A stretch of 64,000 nucleotides of DNA, taken from contig JAZSAS010000010.1 in assembly GCA_045602005.1 (NCBI GenBank), positions 17,023 to 81,022 of the forward strand, written 5' to 3'. Positions 35,179 to 44,592 of this stretch are shown here, piece after piece. Every line of letters begins with the position of its first letter. The stretch's first letter is position 1. Below the pieces are notes generated by a model. That model made no database searches and was not told where the DNA came from. It saw nothing but the letters and a program-made list of their open reading frames with translations. The translations under genes were made by a program, and so were the position numbers. The stretch comes from UMGS755 sp045602005. GTDB taxonomy: Bacteria > Bacillota > Clostridia > UBA1381 > UBA9506.

Positions 35179-35934
35179 TCACTCCCTTATCAGTTTTTCG
35201 GGGGGATAGTAGGCACGCAGCAAGGTCAGTCCCTTGGCCGGGGCTGTCATGCCGGCTTTAGTGCGGTCTTTGGAGGCGATGATGGCAGGAACGCTTTCGG
35301 GGTTGATTTTTCCTTTGCCAACGCCGGCCAAAGTACCGCTGATGATTCGCACCATGTTATATAAAAAGCCGTTACCGGTAATCCGGTAGGTCAGCAAAGA
35401 GCCTTCCATTGTCAGCGACGATTCAAAAATTGTTCTTGTGAAGGTTTTGGCACTGCAGCCTTGGGCCATAAAGCCGGAAAAGTCATGGGTTCCTATAAAA
35501 GATTCTGCAGCCTGCTGCATCTTTTCGACATCCAAACGGTAGGGCAGATGCCAAGCAAAATTTCTGTAAAAAACATTGCTGTAGGGTGCAGTATCTATTC
35601 GATATAGATAGGTTTTTTTCTCGGCATCAAACCGTGCACTGAAGTCCTCCGGACAAGGAAAGATGCCTGTTAACCGGATATCTTCAGGCAAAAGAGCATT
35701 CACACCCCGACAGATTTTATACTCTTCAACGGGAGCGGAAAGATGCACATTTGCTGTGAAATCTGCTGCATGAACACCGGCATCGGTTCGGCTGACGCCC
35801 ACCGTTGTGACAGTTTCACGGGTAACAACAGACAGTGCCCGTTCCAGTTCACCCTGAACAGTTTTGGCGTTTTGTTGGCGCTGCCAACCGGCATATTGTG
35901 TTCCGTCATACATCAGTTGAAGCCTGTAATTCAT
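35179..35934 (-). CDS. truA: tRNA pseudouridine(38-40) synthase TruA
   Basis: TruA converts uridines 38-40 of the tRNA anticodon arm to pseudouridine. The 251-residue protein has the YDGTQYAGWQRQ start, the catalytic Asp in SRTDAGVHA, the YLYRI strand and the C-terminal NGFLYNMVRIISGTL. The ATG at 35934 with AGAGG upstream gives the family length. It follows ecfT by eight bases, a linkage common in Firmicutes. Confidence 0.95.
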   Translation of the reverse strand: MNYRLQLMYDGTQYAGWQRQQNAKTVQGELERALSVVTRETVTTVGVSRTDAGVHAADFTANVHLSAPVEEYKICRGVNALLPEDIRLTGIFPCPEDFSARFDAEKKTYLYRIDTAPYSNVFYRNFAWHLPYRLDVEKMQQAAESFIGTHDFSGFMAQGCSAKTFTRTIFESSLTMEGSLLTYRITGNGFLYNMVRIISGTLAGVGKGKINPESVPAIIASKDRTKAGMTAPAKGLTLLRAYYPPEKLIRE

Positions 35935-35942
35935 AATAACCT

Positions 35943-36746
35943 CTACAGTATAATCCGCAGGACAATCACAGCGGCAAAAAACAGTAAAAACACTGCCGCT
36001 GCCAGAAAGTCGATGCCGGAAAAGTGAATTTCGTTGAGTCTGGTGCGTTGATTGCCGCCTTGATAGCAACGGCTTTCCATGGCAACGGCCAGTTCATCGG
36101 CACGGCGGAAAGCACTGATAAACAAAGGGACAAGCATGGGCGCCAAGGCTTTCACCCGGCGAATTAAAGAGCCGGACTCAAAATCGGCACCTCTGGCCTT
36201 TTGGGCCTTCATAATTTTATCCGTTTCTTCAATTAAAGTGGGAATGAAACGAATAGCAATACTCATCATCATGGCGAGCTCATAGGTGGGAAGTCCCAGT
36301 TTAGAAAAAGGTGTGAGCAGCTTTTCTATGCCATCGGTGAGCACAATGGGGGAGGTGGTGTAGGTCAGGGCAGAACTTGAGATAATTAAAAGCACCAACC
36401 GAAGAGCCATTTTCCCTGCTAAAACAAGTCCCTCCCAGGTCATGGGTGTTTCATAACCCCATACATCAATTTTATTTCCCGGTGTTAGAAAAATGTTTAA
36501 AATAGCTGTGAAAATAATGACAAACAAAATGGGTTTTAAACCACGAAAGTACATTTTCACAGGCACACGGGACATGAGCATAATGCTAAAGGTCAAAAGC
36601 GTGACCAGACCATAAGTAATAGCATTATTTGCCATAAAAATTGCTACAATGTGAAACACCAGTAAAAGAATCTTGGTTCTGGGGTCTAAGCGGTGCAGGG
36701 GGGAATGAATGGGGAAATATTGTCCCAGTGTTATATCCTTTAGCAT
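35943..36746 (-). CDS. ecfT: Energy-coupling factor transporter transmembrane protein EcfT
   Basis: EcfT is the scaffold of group II ECF vitamin transporters and links the two ATPases to exchangeable S subunits. The 267-residue protein starts FPIHSPLHRLDPRTKI and carries the coupling-helix motifs KAQKARGADF and RADELAVAMESRCY (the A-R-G and S-R-C/G motifs). It overlaps ecfA2 by seven bases. Confidence 0.93.
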   Translation of the reverse strand: MLKDITLGQYFPIHSPLHRLDPRTKILLLVFHIVAIFMANNAITYGLVTLLTFSIMLMSRVPVKMYFRGLKPILFVIIFTAILNIFLTPGNKIDVWGYETPMTWEGLVLAGKMALRLVLLIISSSALTYTTSPIVLTDGIEKLLTPFSKLGLPTYELAMMMSIAIRFIPTLIEETDKIMKAQKARGADFESGSLIRRVKALAPMLVPLFISAFRRADELAVAMESRCYQGGNQRTRLNEIHFSGIDFLAAAVFLLFFAAVIVLRIIL

Positions 36747-37630
36747 GATGCATCACCCCGCTTTTCCTGATGTTCTTTTTCTTTTTGAGCAAGCAACATT
36801 AAAATAGTTGCCTTGGCACGCTCTAATGTGTAAATGCTTTTGTCAATGTTCACACCCCGGCGGTTTAGCTCTGCAATCAAACTGGTAATCTGTGGCACAT
36901 CAAGCCCCATCTCCCTGAGTGCATCTGCCTGAGAGAAAACCTCGATCGGCTTTCCGTCCATGGCAACAGTTCCTTGGTTCATCACAATAATACGTCCCAC
37001 GGTACGGGCAACATCCTCCATAGAGTGAGAAACCAGCAGAACTGTCATTTTTCTGTCCAGATACAAGGCACGAATCTGGGTTAAAATTTCCTCTCGCCCT
37101 GCCGGGTCAAGGCCGGCAGCCGGTTCATCTAAAATCAAAACCTCGGGACGCATAGCAAGCACGCCCGCAATGGCAACACGGCGTTTTTGTCCGCCGGATA
37201 ACTCAAAGGGGGAGCGGTTCATATATTTTTCAGAAAGGCCTACATAGTTCATGGCCTCTTTTACACGTTCGTCAATTTCTTCTGCAGAAAGTCCCATGTT
37301 TTTCGGACCATAAGCAATGTCTTTATAAACAGTTTCTTCAAAGAGCTGATGTTCCGGATACTGAAACACCAGTCCAACCTTTTGACGAAGAGCCTTTAAA
37401 TCGGCATTTTTTTCTGTGATAATCATATCGCCCACGGAAATTGTGCCGGAGGAGGGCTTTAAAAGGCCGTTTAGGTGTTGAATCAGGGTTGATTTTCCCG
37501 AACCGGTGTGGCCGATGATTCCCACAAATTCACCATCTGAAATGGTGAGATTCACGTCGCGTAAGGCATGCTTTTCAAAAGGACTGCCTTCCATATATAC
37601 ATAATTTAAATTGGATATTTCAATAGCCAT
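36740..37630 (-). CDS. ecfA2: Energy-coupling factor transporter ATPase EcfA2
   Basis: This 296-residue ABC ATPase powers ECF transport with EcfA1. Motifs are Walker A GHTGSGKST, Q-loop FQYPEHQLFEETV, signature LSGGQKRRVAIAG, Walker B VLILDEPAAGLDP and the LLVSHSMEDV switch His. The Q-loop QYPEHQLF is characteristic of EcfA2. It lies 23 bases after ecfA1. Confidence 0.93.
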   Translation of the reverse strand: MAIEISNLNYVYMEGSPFEKHALRDVNLTISDGEFVGIIGHTGSGKSTLIQHLNGLLKPSSGTISVGDMIITEKNADLKALRQKVGLVFQYPEHQLFEETVYKDIAYGPKNMGLSAEEIDERVKEAMNYVGLSEKYMNRSPFELSGGQKRRVAIAGVLAMRPEVLILDEPAAGLDPAGREEILTQIRALYLDRKMTVLLVSHSMEDVARTVGRIIVMNQGTVAMDGKPIEVFSQADALREMGLDVPQITSLIAELNRRGVNIDKSIYTLERAKATILMLLAQKEKEHQEKRGDASC

Positions 37631-37653
37631 TTTGATACTCCCATTTTAAAAAA

Positions 37654-38490
37654 CTACTGTAGCAGTGCTTCCAGTGCATCAGCACATTCCTGCACAGTTA
37701 ACACATCTGTGGGCAGTGAAAGTCCGGTTTTATTCAGCAGGTGGCAAAGCTCTGTCACCTGAGGAACGTCAAGACCCAAACTCTTCATGAGTCGAACCTC
37801 AGAAAAGACTTTTTTGGGCACGTCATTTAATTTAACCTTACCCTTATGCATCACCACAACACGGTCAGCCTGAACGGCTTCTTCCATATAATGAGTGATT
37901 AGCACAACGGTCATTCCCTTTTCCCGCTTCAGCTTCAAGATGGTTTCAATAACCTCCTTGCGGCCCTTGGGGTCTAGCATGGCGGTAGGTTCATCAAAGA
38001 CGATACATTTCGGTTCCATGGCGATTGCACCCGCAATGGCCACACGCTGTTTTTGTCCGCCGGATAAAAGATGGGGTGCATGACGGCGCAATTCATACAT
38101 GCCCACGGTTTTTAAGGCCTCATCGACACGTTTGCGTATTTCTTCTGAGGGAACCCCCAGATTTTCCGGCGCAAAGGCTACATCCTCTTCCACAACGGTT
38201 GCCACAATCTGGTTATCGGGATTTTGAAACACCATGCCCACAGCTTTTCGAATGTCCCAATAATTCTCCTCTTGCTTGGTGTCCATGCCACCGACATACA
38301 CTGTGCCGCCTGAGGGCAAAAGCAGTCCATTTAGGTGCTTTGCCAGCGTGGATTTTCCGCAACCATTATGTCCTAAAACGGCGACAAATTCGCCTTCGTT
38401 AACGGTTATCTCCACATCGTCTAATGCGAATTTAAGTGTTTCTCCGTCAGCGGCATTATATGCATATCGTAAATGCTCTGTTTTAATCAT
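37654..38490 (-). CDS. ecfA1: Energy-coupling factor transporter ATPase EcfA1
   Basis: This 278-residue ABC ATPase is the partner of EcfA2. Motifs are Walker A GHNGCGKST, Q-loop FQNPDNQIVATVV (typical of EcfA1), signature LSGGQKQRVAIAG, Walker B IVFDEPTAMLDP and switch His in LITHYMEEA. The ATG at 38490 is preferred since AGAGG stands nine bases upstream; an ATG at 38499 directly abuts it. It serves S subunits such as QueT and the NiaX-like protein. Confidence 0.93.
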   Translation of the reverse strand: MIKTEHLRYAYNAADGETLKFALDDVEITVNEGEFVAVLGHNGCGKSTLAKHLNGLLLPSGGTVYVGGMDTKQEENYWDIRKAVGMVFQNPDNQIVATVVEEDVAFAPENLGVPSEEIRKRVDEALKTVGMYELRRHAPHLLSGGQKQRVAIAGAIAMEPKCIVFDEPTAMLDPKGRKEVIETILKLKREKGMTVVLITHYMEEAVQADRVVVMHKGKVKLNDVPKKVFSEVRLMKSLGLDVPQVTELCHLLNKTGLSLPTDVLTVQECADALEALLQ

Positions 38491-38507
38491 GCTGTTCATC
38501 CTCTGTG

Positions 38508-39746
38508 TTATCTGATTTGGCCGTTGCCGTAAATAATGTGCTTTGTAGAAGTCAGTGCCGTCAGTCCCATGGGTCCTCTGGCGTGAAGCTTTTGCGTGCT
38601 GATGCCAATTTCTGCACCGTAACCAAACTCATTTCCATCGGTAAAGCGGGTGGAAGCATTCACATAAACGGCTGCAGCATCAATTTCATCTAAAAAGCGG
38701 TTGGCAGCCGCATAATCTGAGGTCACAATGGCTTCAGAGTGGCCTGTGCCGTGACTGTTAATGTGTGCAATTGCTTCGTCAATGCCGGAGACGACCTTAA
38801 CAGACAGAATATAGTCATTATACTCTGTATAAAAATCTTCATCGGTAGCTAGGTGCGCTTGTGGCAGAATTCTGCAGGTGGTTTCGCAACCACGGAGCTC
38901 CACGTTATAGGGCATTAAACCCTCGGCTAAAAGCGGAAGAGCCGTTTCAGCTACAGAGCTGTCTATCAGCAAAGATTCCGCTGCATTACAAACGGCCGGC
39001 CGGCTGGTTTTTGCATTCACCAGAATGTCCCTTGCCATGGCAAGGTCTGCCGAAGTTTCAATATAAATATGGCAGTTTCCGGTTCCGGTTTCAATGACAG
39101 GCACCGAGGCGGTTTCCACTACAGTGGAAATCAATCCTTTGCCGCCACGGGGAATGAGTACATCTAAATATTCAGACAAACGCATCAGTTCTTTTGCCGT
39201 TTCACGGGAGGTATCCCGCACCAGTTGCAGGCTGCCCTCAGGAAAGCCTGCCGAAGACAGTGCCTTTGTCATTATATCAACCAAAACAGAATTGGAACAA
39301 ATGGCCTCGCTGCCGCCTCGGAGAATACAGGCATTAGAGGTTTTCAGGCAAAGCGCTGCCGCATCAACCGTAACGTTGGGGCGAGCTTCGTAAATAATGC
39401 CGATGACCCCTAAGGGCACACGCTTTGTGCCAATCACCAGGCCATTAGGACGCTTAATCATGCCCAACACTTCGCCAACCGGGTCGGGGAGAGCGTTGAC
39501 CTTTATCACACCCTCTGCCATATCATAAATTCGTTCACGAGTTAACGTCAAACGGTCAATCAAAGCCTTTGTGCCGCCCTTTTGAATCAGGGCATCAACA
39601 TCTTTTTTGTTTTCCGCCAGAATCATATCAACATGATTTTTTAAAGCTTCAGCAATAGCCAGAAGTCCTTTAGATTTTGTTTCGGCGCTGATGTTCATTA
39701 ACGTCAGGCTTGCAGCCTTGGCTTTTTTTCCCAGTTCTTTTAGCAT
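38508..39746 (-). CDS. proA: Gamma-glutamyl phosphate reductase
   Basis: ProA reduces gamma-glutamyl phosphate to the semialdehyde with NADPH in proline synthesis. The 412-residue protein has LGVIGIIYEARPNV, the ILRGGSEA loop, the catalytic Cys in TSRPAVCNAAES and the C-terminal GAEIGISTQKLHARGPMGL. AAGGAGGG precedes the ATG. It overlaps the proB stop by seven bases. Confidence 0.96.
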   Translation of the reverse strand: MLKELGKKAKAASLTLMNISAETKSKGLLAIAEALKNHVDMILAENKKDVDALIQKGGTKALIDRLTLTRERIYDMAEGVIKVNALPDPVGEVLGMIKRPNGLVIGTKRVPLGVIGIIYEARPNVTVDAAALCLKTSNACILRGGSEAICSNSVLVDIMTKALSSAGFPEGSLQLVRDTSRETAKELMRLSEYLDVLIPRGGKGLISTVVETASVPVIETGTGNCHIYIETSADLAMARDILVNAKTSRPAVCNAAESLLIDSSVAETALPLLAEGLMPYNVELRGCETTCRILPQAHLATDEDFYTEYNDYILSVKVVSGIDEAIAHINSHGTGHSEAIVTSDYAAANRFLDEIDAAAVYVNASTRFTDGNEFGYGAEIGISTQKLHARGPMGLTALTSTKHIIYGNGQIR

Positions 39747-40576
39747 GTTGCACCCTCCTTGCCTCGAGCAGCAGAACGGGCTTTAAAGAGAGTGCCCGCT
39801 TTTTTGCCGTCTAAAATATCATAGATAACAGCCGGGCGGCTGCCGTTGGCAATCACCATGTTAATGCCAGCCTCTGTTACTGTTTTGGCTGCAATGAGCT
39901 TGGTTGTCATGCCGCCGGTGCCACGGGCAGAGCCGGCACTGCCGGCAATGTGAAACAGGTCGTCGGTGACCTCGTCAATTTCATCAATCAATTTTGCATC
40001 GCTGGTTTTGTGCGGGTCGGCACTATACAAACCGTCAATGTCTGACAGGATAATCAACAGGTCAGCCTGAATCAGACCTGCAACCATGGCAGATAGTGTA
40101 TCGTTGTCGCCAAACTCAATTTCTTCGGTGGAAATAACATCATTTTCATTTACAATAGGCACAACACCCCATTCCAGCAACGTGTTAAAGGTTGTGATGG
40201 CATTTTTTTTGCGTTGCTCATTTTCGATGACGTTTTTCGTTAAAAGCACCTGAGCTACATCGCAGCCATATTCACCGAAAAGCTTGCCGTAAATGCTCAT
40301 CAGTTCGCTCTGGCCAATGGCAGAGGTGGCCTGTTTTTCACGGGTGGTTTTCGGCTTTTCTGCAAAGCCCATTTTTCCCATGCCAACGCCCACAGCACCG
40401 CTGGAAACCAGAACAATTTCTCGGCCTTCATGGCACAAATCAGCCAGGGTTCTTGCCAGAAGGTCAATTTTGCGCAAGTGAATCCGTCCTGTGGTGTAGG
40501 TTAAAGAGGAGGTTCCCACCTTAACAACAATTCGTTTTGCATTTTTTAATTTTGAAATAGAAGTTTGCATTTTCAT
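39740..40576 (-). CDS. proB: Glutamate 5-kinase (without PUA domain)
   Basis: ProB phosphorylates glutamate in the first, feedback-controlled step of proline synthesis. The 278-residue protein is only the amino acid kinase domain (VVKVGTSSLT, SSGAVGVGMGKMG, NENDVIS, GTGGMTTKLIAAK) and lacks the C-terminal PUA domain of the E. coli enzyme, as in several Gram-positives. Its ATG overlaps the DUF4330 stop (TGATG on the coding strand). With proA it gives two of the three proline steps; proC is not in the window. Confidence 0.94.
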   Translation of the reverse strand: MKMQTSISKLKNAKRIVVKVGTSSLTYTTGRIHLRKIDLLARTLADLCHEGREIVLVSSGAVGVGMGKMGFAEKPKTTREKQATSAIGQSELMSIYGKLFGEYGCDVAQVLLTKNVIENEQRKKNAITTFNTLLEWGVVPIVNENDVISTEEIEFGDNDTLSAMVAGLIQADLLIILSDIDGLYSADPHKTSDAKLIDEIDEVTDDLFHIAGSAGSARGTGGMTTKLIAAKTVTEAGINMVIANGSRPAVIYDILDGKKAGTLFKARSAARGKEGATC

Positions 40577-41100
40577 CACGCACCCGGTTTCAAAGTAATA
40601 GATTCTATCTTAGTTGTTGTTTGTATCATGGGGGTTATAATACCCATCGAACTGCCGTATACAAGTTGAATGTTGTTGGCAGTGTAAAACCCGTCTTCTA
40701 AGCGGCTGCCCGGAACATTGACTTTTAAAAGCACATCAAAACGTTCGGGAACCTCAGCCATAACCGATGTGCCGTCTAAACTATAAATCAGTCTGGTGGC
40801 AGGTGTCTGTGCTATCTCGGTGATTTTGCCCAGATATTTGTGGGTTTCTTCCATGTACACCACATCGCCCACGGAAAGAGCATCCATTGTCATTTGACGG
40901 ACTTCCTTTAGGCGCATGGTTACCTCCAGAGAATCTTGCACACCGGAAGAAACCAGCCCCTTGTTTTCTGTTAAGACGGTTTTGTTGCTTACTTTTTGAT
41001 ATACAACATAAGAACCTGCCAGCATAACAAGAATAATCAAAACAACAAATATATCCACAATGCTGACTTTGCCAAATAGTTTTCCTTTTTTATCCAGCAT
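40576..41100 (-). CDS. DUF4330 family single-span membrane protein (copy 1)
   Basis: This 174-residue protein has a short cytoplasmic start (DKKGKLFGKVSIVDIFVVL), one membrane helix (about residues 16-36) and an extracytoplasmic mostly beta domain. The K-x-K-L-F-G-K-x-(N/S)-(L/I)-x-D start is shared with the neighbouring gene and with the DUF4330 family. The genes overlap by one base. No function is known; the place between a glycosyltransferase and proB suggests a part in envelope polymer formation. Confidence 0.75.
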   Translation of the reverse strand: MLDKKGKLFGKVSIVDIFVVLIILVMLAGSYVVYQKVSNKTVLTENKGLVSSGVQDSLEVTMRLKEVRQMTMDALSVGDVVYMEETHKYLGKITEIAQTPATRLIYSLDGTSVMAEVPERFDVLLKVNVPGSRLEDGFYTANNIQLVYGSSMGIITPMIQTTTKIESITLKPGA

Positions 41101-41600
41101 TATTGTGCACCTCCGAATAATTCAGAATCATATGCCAGCCCCACAACGTAGCCATGCATTGCCAACGATTCGGAGCGAAGAGCGAGGCTTGTGCCAATTT
41201 TTAATGGGTCTCCGTCAAGAGATAAGTCCGGATATGCAGCAGCGGCATCTGCCTCAATTTCCAGATAGCCGTCATATCGGCCTTCGGGTTTTGCTAAAAC
41301 CAGCTCATCATCTGTTTGCGTAATGACTTTTGCCGGTTCTTTGTGAAATCCCACAATGGTTCCCATGGGCGTGCCTGTTACGCCACTTTTCACGTTTTCG
41401 CCAATCACAACGTGGTCAAAATAGGTTGCATCTTCATTCTGGATTTCAAGGGTATATACAACAGGAACTGTATCACTGCTGCTTGTGTCGCCACTAAAAA
41501 GCATGCACGCAACGGCGATCACAGCAACCAGAACAAGAATCAAAAATAAATCCAAAAGGTTCAGTTTTCCAAACAGTTTTCCTTTTTCATCAATAATCAT
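41100..41600 (-). CDS. DUF4330 family single-span membrane protein (copy 2)
   Basis: This 166-residue paralogue of the next gene begins IIDEKGKLFGKLNLLDLFLIL, with one membrane helix (about residues 16-36) and an outer beta-rich domain with GENVKSGVTGTPMGTIVG. The two copies share the start and the segment order but differ widely outside the membrane, so they probably form an unequal pair rather than a recent duplication. It overlaps the glycosyltransferase stop by four bases (ATGA). Confidence 0.75.
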   Translation of the reverse strand: MIIDEKGKLFGKLNLLDLFLILVLVAVIAVACMLFSGDTSSSDTVPVVYTLEIQNEDATYFDHVVIGENVKSGVTGTPMGTIVGFHKEPAKVITQTDDELVLAKPEGRYDGYLEIEADAAAAYPDLSLDGDPLKIGTSLALRSESLAMHGYVVGLAYDSELFGGAQ

Positions 41601-42697
41601 TTCATTACCTCCCTGTAAACATCTTCTAAACGAGATACCATTTTTTCAACAGTATATCCCTGCATAAATTTTTCCTGTGCATTTTTTCCAAATTGAGCGG
41701 CCAAATCCGGATTACAGATGATGCGCATCATAGCAAGAGACAGCGATGCTGTGTCGGCATATCGCACTAAAATACCATCACGGCTACCGTCGATTAACTC
41801 GCAGTTGCCGCCTGCATGGGTGGCAATGGAGGGCTTGCCCAGACTCATGGCTTCTAAAACCGAAAGACTCATAGCCTCAGATTCAGAAGTGTTTACATTA
41901 ACATCCACGGCATTTAAAAGCTCCGTTGTATCAGAGACAAAGCCGGTGAAAATCACGTTTTTTTTCAGGCCATAATGGGCGACTCGTTCTTTTAGGTCCT
42001 GTTCCTGGCTGCCGCTTCCCACAATGAGAAATTTTGCCGAGGGAATTTCCTTCACAACCTGTCGGGCTGCCTTGATAAAATATTTATGCCCTTTAATGGG
42101 TTCTAAACGGGCGAAAATGCCGAATGCTATATCATTTTCTTCAATGCCATACCGGCTGCGGATTTCTGTCACTTTTTCAGGCGAAAGCTGTTTAACAGGC
42201 GGGACCCCATTATTTACGGTTTTAATTTTTTCGTGACGGATGCCGGATTCTAACAGGTTGACGACAACCGCCTCTGAAACAGCGATGTAATAATCACAGA
42301 GGGCGTTATTCACAAAGCTGTAGGCCAGAGCCTTTGCACCATGGGGCAGAGGCTCAATGCAGTGTCTTGTGGCAAGAATCGTCGGAACCTTTGCTCCTTT
42401 GCCGGCAATTCGGGCAGAAAGGCAGGCATGTGTATGCAAAATGTCAGGCTTAATTTTTTTAAAAAGGTCCTTTAAAAAGGTAACGCATTGTTTGTTAAAA
42501 GATTGGTCAGCCATATAAGGTGCCTCAATGAGTGTTACATCACTAAAGGCTTTAACATAGTCTAAAAGTTGGCTGCTCTCCGGCAGAATCACCGTTACCC
42601 GAAAGGCGGAACGGTCGAAACAGTGCAGATAGTTAATTAAATATTTTCCCGCACCGCCGATGTTGGTATCGGAAAGTACCTGCACAACGTGTGTCAT
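41597..42697 (-). CDS. Glycosyltransferase family 4 protein
   Basis: This 366-residue GT-B enzyme begins VVQVLSDTNIGGAGKYLIN, has an HTHACLSARIAGK segment and the donor-binding FARLEPIKGHKYFI, with the retaining E-x7-E motif in ESEAMSLSVLEAMSLGKPSIA. It should add a sugar from a nucleotide donor to a lipid-linked or surface acceptor at the inner membrane face. It overlaps both neighbours by four bases. The sugar and acceptor are unknown. Confidence 0.88.
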   Translation of the reverse strand: MTHVVQVLSDTNIGGAGKYLINYLHCFDRSAFRVTVILPESSQLLDYVKAFSDVTLIEAPYMADQSFNKQCVTFLKDLFKKIKPDILHTHACLSARIAGKGAKVPTILATRHCIEPLPHGAKALAYSFVNNALCDYYIAVSEAVVVNLLESGIRHEKIKTVNNGVPPVKQLSPEKVTEIRSRYGIEENDIAFGIFARLEPIKGHKYFIKAARQVVKEIPSAKFLIVGSGSQEQDLKERVAHYGLKKNVIFTGFVSDTTELLNAVDVNVNTSESEAMSLSVLEAMSLGKPSIATHAGGNCELIDGSRDGILVRYADTASLSLAMMRIICNPDLAAQFGKNAQEKFMQGYTVEKMVSRLEDVYREVMK

Positions 42698-44592
42698 ATG
42701 CGTTCACCTCCGTCAAAATCCGGCGCTGCGGCAGAGCTGGCGAAGGCCAGCATAATCCAGAAAATCAGCACCATTTTATAGTTATACCAGACGTTATCCG
42801 TCAATCCCTGGAACAAAAAGCCAAGAACGCCGCAGGCGAGGGCAATGCACAGGGCACCGGACACGGTCTTGCGGTTTTTGTACACAGGTAAGGAGAAGCA
42901 CTGGCGGAAAAATGCCAGCAGCATCGCCAGAAAAGCCGTGATGCCTGCAATGCCGGCCTCCACCAGAATCTGCAAAAACAGATTGTGGGAATGGAGCGCA
43001 AAGTTGGCACCGGCTAAAGCATATTTGGGATATATCATAGAAAAGGCCTCGGAGCCGGGACCAATACCACTCAGCCAGAAATCCTGAATCATGTGAATGG
43101 ATGCACGCCAGATAGACACACGATATGCCGTTGAAGTGTCTTTTGTGTTTCCAATGCTGAGAATGCGGTCTGCAATGGCAGAACCGGAGCCAAGCAGAAC
43201 CGGTAGCAGAAGAACACCGGCGACAGCAAAAAGTGCCCAGCGCTTGTCCGATATCATTAAAAACAGAGCGGCTGCCAATAAAATGCCCAGCCATGCCCCA
43301 CGAGACCAAGTAAAAATCATGCAGGCGGCCAGCAACAGAAACACAAGAGAATACAAGCATTTTTGTCCGTCTGTTTTCGATTTCCAGATAACAGCCAGGC
43401 TGACAGGAATTGTCATAACCAAGAATTCGCCTAAAACATTGGGATTATCAAAGGTGGAGTAGACACGGGTTTTGATGTTTGTGAACATGGTTTTGTCTAC
43501 CCATGAGGCAGTTGAGCTGACACCGGCAAAATTCTGATAAACACCATAAAGCGCCACCAGTGCTGCCACACATAGAAAAGAAATCAGCGCACCATACCAC
43601 TTTTTTCTGGTGCTGAGTGTTTGAAATGCCACAAAGTAAAAAAGCACAAAGGCAATATATATCAGCAAAATTTGCAAGCTTTTCATGAAAGTAAAGGAGG
43701 TCAGGGTGCCCAACGTCATTGTTAACATGAAAACAGCAATAAAGCCGCCCAAGGGAACAGGGCGAAGGGTCATCTGGCGGTCAGTTGCCAGATGCAGAAA
43801 GAAGGAAGCAGTGCAAAGGAGCGAACAGCCTAAGAGAACCATTGTGGGCAACAGGGGGGCAGAAATAATGGTAACAAACACACCGAACGCTGTATGCCTG
43901 AGCGTCATTGCAACAAACAGACATCCTCCAATCAACAAAATAAATATATTTACAGGGAGCAAAATGGCTGTTACAGCCAATAAAACGCCTATAAAGCAGA
44001 CAACAACCGGGCGAGACAGGAAAAATTCAGGGTCCTTTAAAAACAGTTTGCTGTCAGAATCTTTCTTAATGTCACAGAATAATCCGCCAAAGGCAGTTAA
44101 AAACACACTGCCTTTAAACAGCGATTTTAAACTGCGGTTGACTGCAATCATCACCAGTGAAAGGAGGAACAATCCGCCAATCACAAGCCATTCCATGGGA
44201 GAGGGGAAAGAAAGCAGACTGCGAAGGAGAGCATAGCAAACAGAAAATACAGTGAGCACCTTTCCATAGGTCCGCAGACTCACGCTGTGCCAGTGATCTA
44301 AAAACCAGATTATGCTGCTGGAATTTAACAAGGCGTCGAAAAAATCACCGGTTTTATCAGCAAATTGCTGACAAAGGGAAACAGGCATCAGTAATAACCT
44401 GCAAAACAGGCTCTCCTTGAAAATGCCTCTATTTTCGGCAGAAAAGAACCTTCCAAGCATGCTGTGGGAAAAAACCGTTGCCCAAAAGGCAGACACACGG
44501 TTAAAAACCCGACCTGATATGCTGGATTGAAACCAATGGTTCAGCGTTTGGAAAAGCTTTGCAAACTGTTTCATGATAGAGCTTTGCATCAT
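42694..44592 (-). CDS. O-antigen ligase family membrane protein with an N-terminal extension
   Basis: This 632-residue polytopic protein contains the Wzy/WaaL-type core: many helices, TWSRGAWLGILLA, and the large loop GIGPGSEAFSMIYPKYA with ALHSHNLFLQILVEAGI. The first 110 residues are not part of the usual core and hold three short S-x3-R-aromatic/aliphatic units (SISGRVF, SMLGRFF, SLFCRLL). Such enzymes polymerise or ligate undecaprenyl-linked glycans outside the membrane. MurJ upstream and GT4 downstream fit an envelope polymer pathway. Whether it acts as ligase or polymerase is open. Confidence 0.82.
   Translation of the reverse strand: MMQSSIMKQFAKLFQTLNHWFQSSISGRVFNRVSAFWATVFSHSMLGRFFSAENRGIFKESLFCRLLLMPVSLCQQFADKTGDFFDALLNSSSIIWFLDHWHSVSLRTYGKVLTVFSVCYALLRSLLSFPSPMEWLVIGGLFLLSLVMIAVNRSLKSLFKGSVFLTAFGGLFCDIKKDSDSKLFLKDPEFFLSRPVVVCFIGVLLAVTAILLPVNIFILLIGGCLFVAMTLRHTAFGVFVTIISAPLLPTMVLLGCSLLCTASFFLHLATDRQMTLRPVPLGGFIAVFMLTMTLGTLTSFTFMKSLQILLIYIAFVLFYFVAFQTLSTRKKWYGALISFLCVAALVALYGVYQNFAGVSSTASWVDKTMFTNIKTRVYSTFDNPNVLGEFLVMTIPVSLAVIWKSKTDGQKCLYSLVFLLLAACMIFTWSRGAWLGILLAAALFLMISDKRWALFAVAGVLLLPVLLGSGSAIADRILSIGNTKDTSTAYRVSIWRASIHMIQDFWLSGIGPGSEAFSMIYPKYALAGANFALHSHNLFLQILVEAGIAGITAFLAMLLAFFRQCFSLPVYKNRKTVSGALCIALACGVLGFLFQGLTDNVWYNYKMVLIFWIMLAFASSAAAPDFDGGERI

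Noticed and set aside
42794..43360. 188-codon alternative minus-strand frame within the O-antigen-ligase-like gene
   Set aside because: Shadow frame with a composition (Cys, Trp, His, Arg excess) unlike the neighbouring proteins.
43685..44236. 183-codon open frame antisense to the O-antigen-ligase-like gene
   Set aside because: It is rich in Arg, Thr and Lys without any domain, has no ribosome-binding site, and lies wholly opposite a gene with clear membrane-helix coding.
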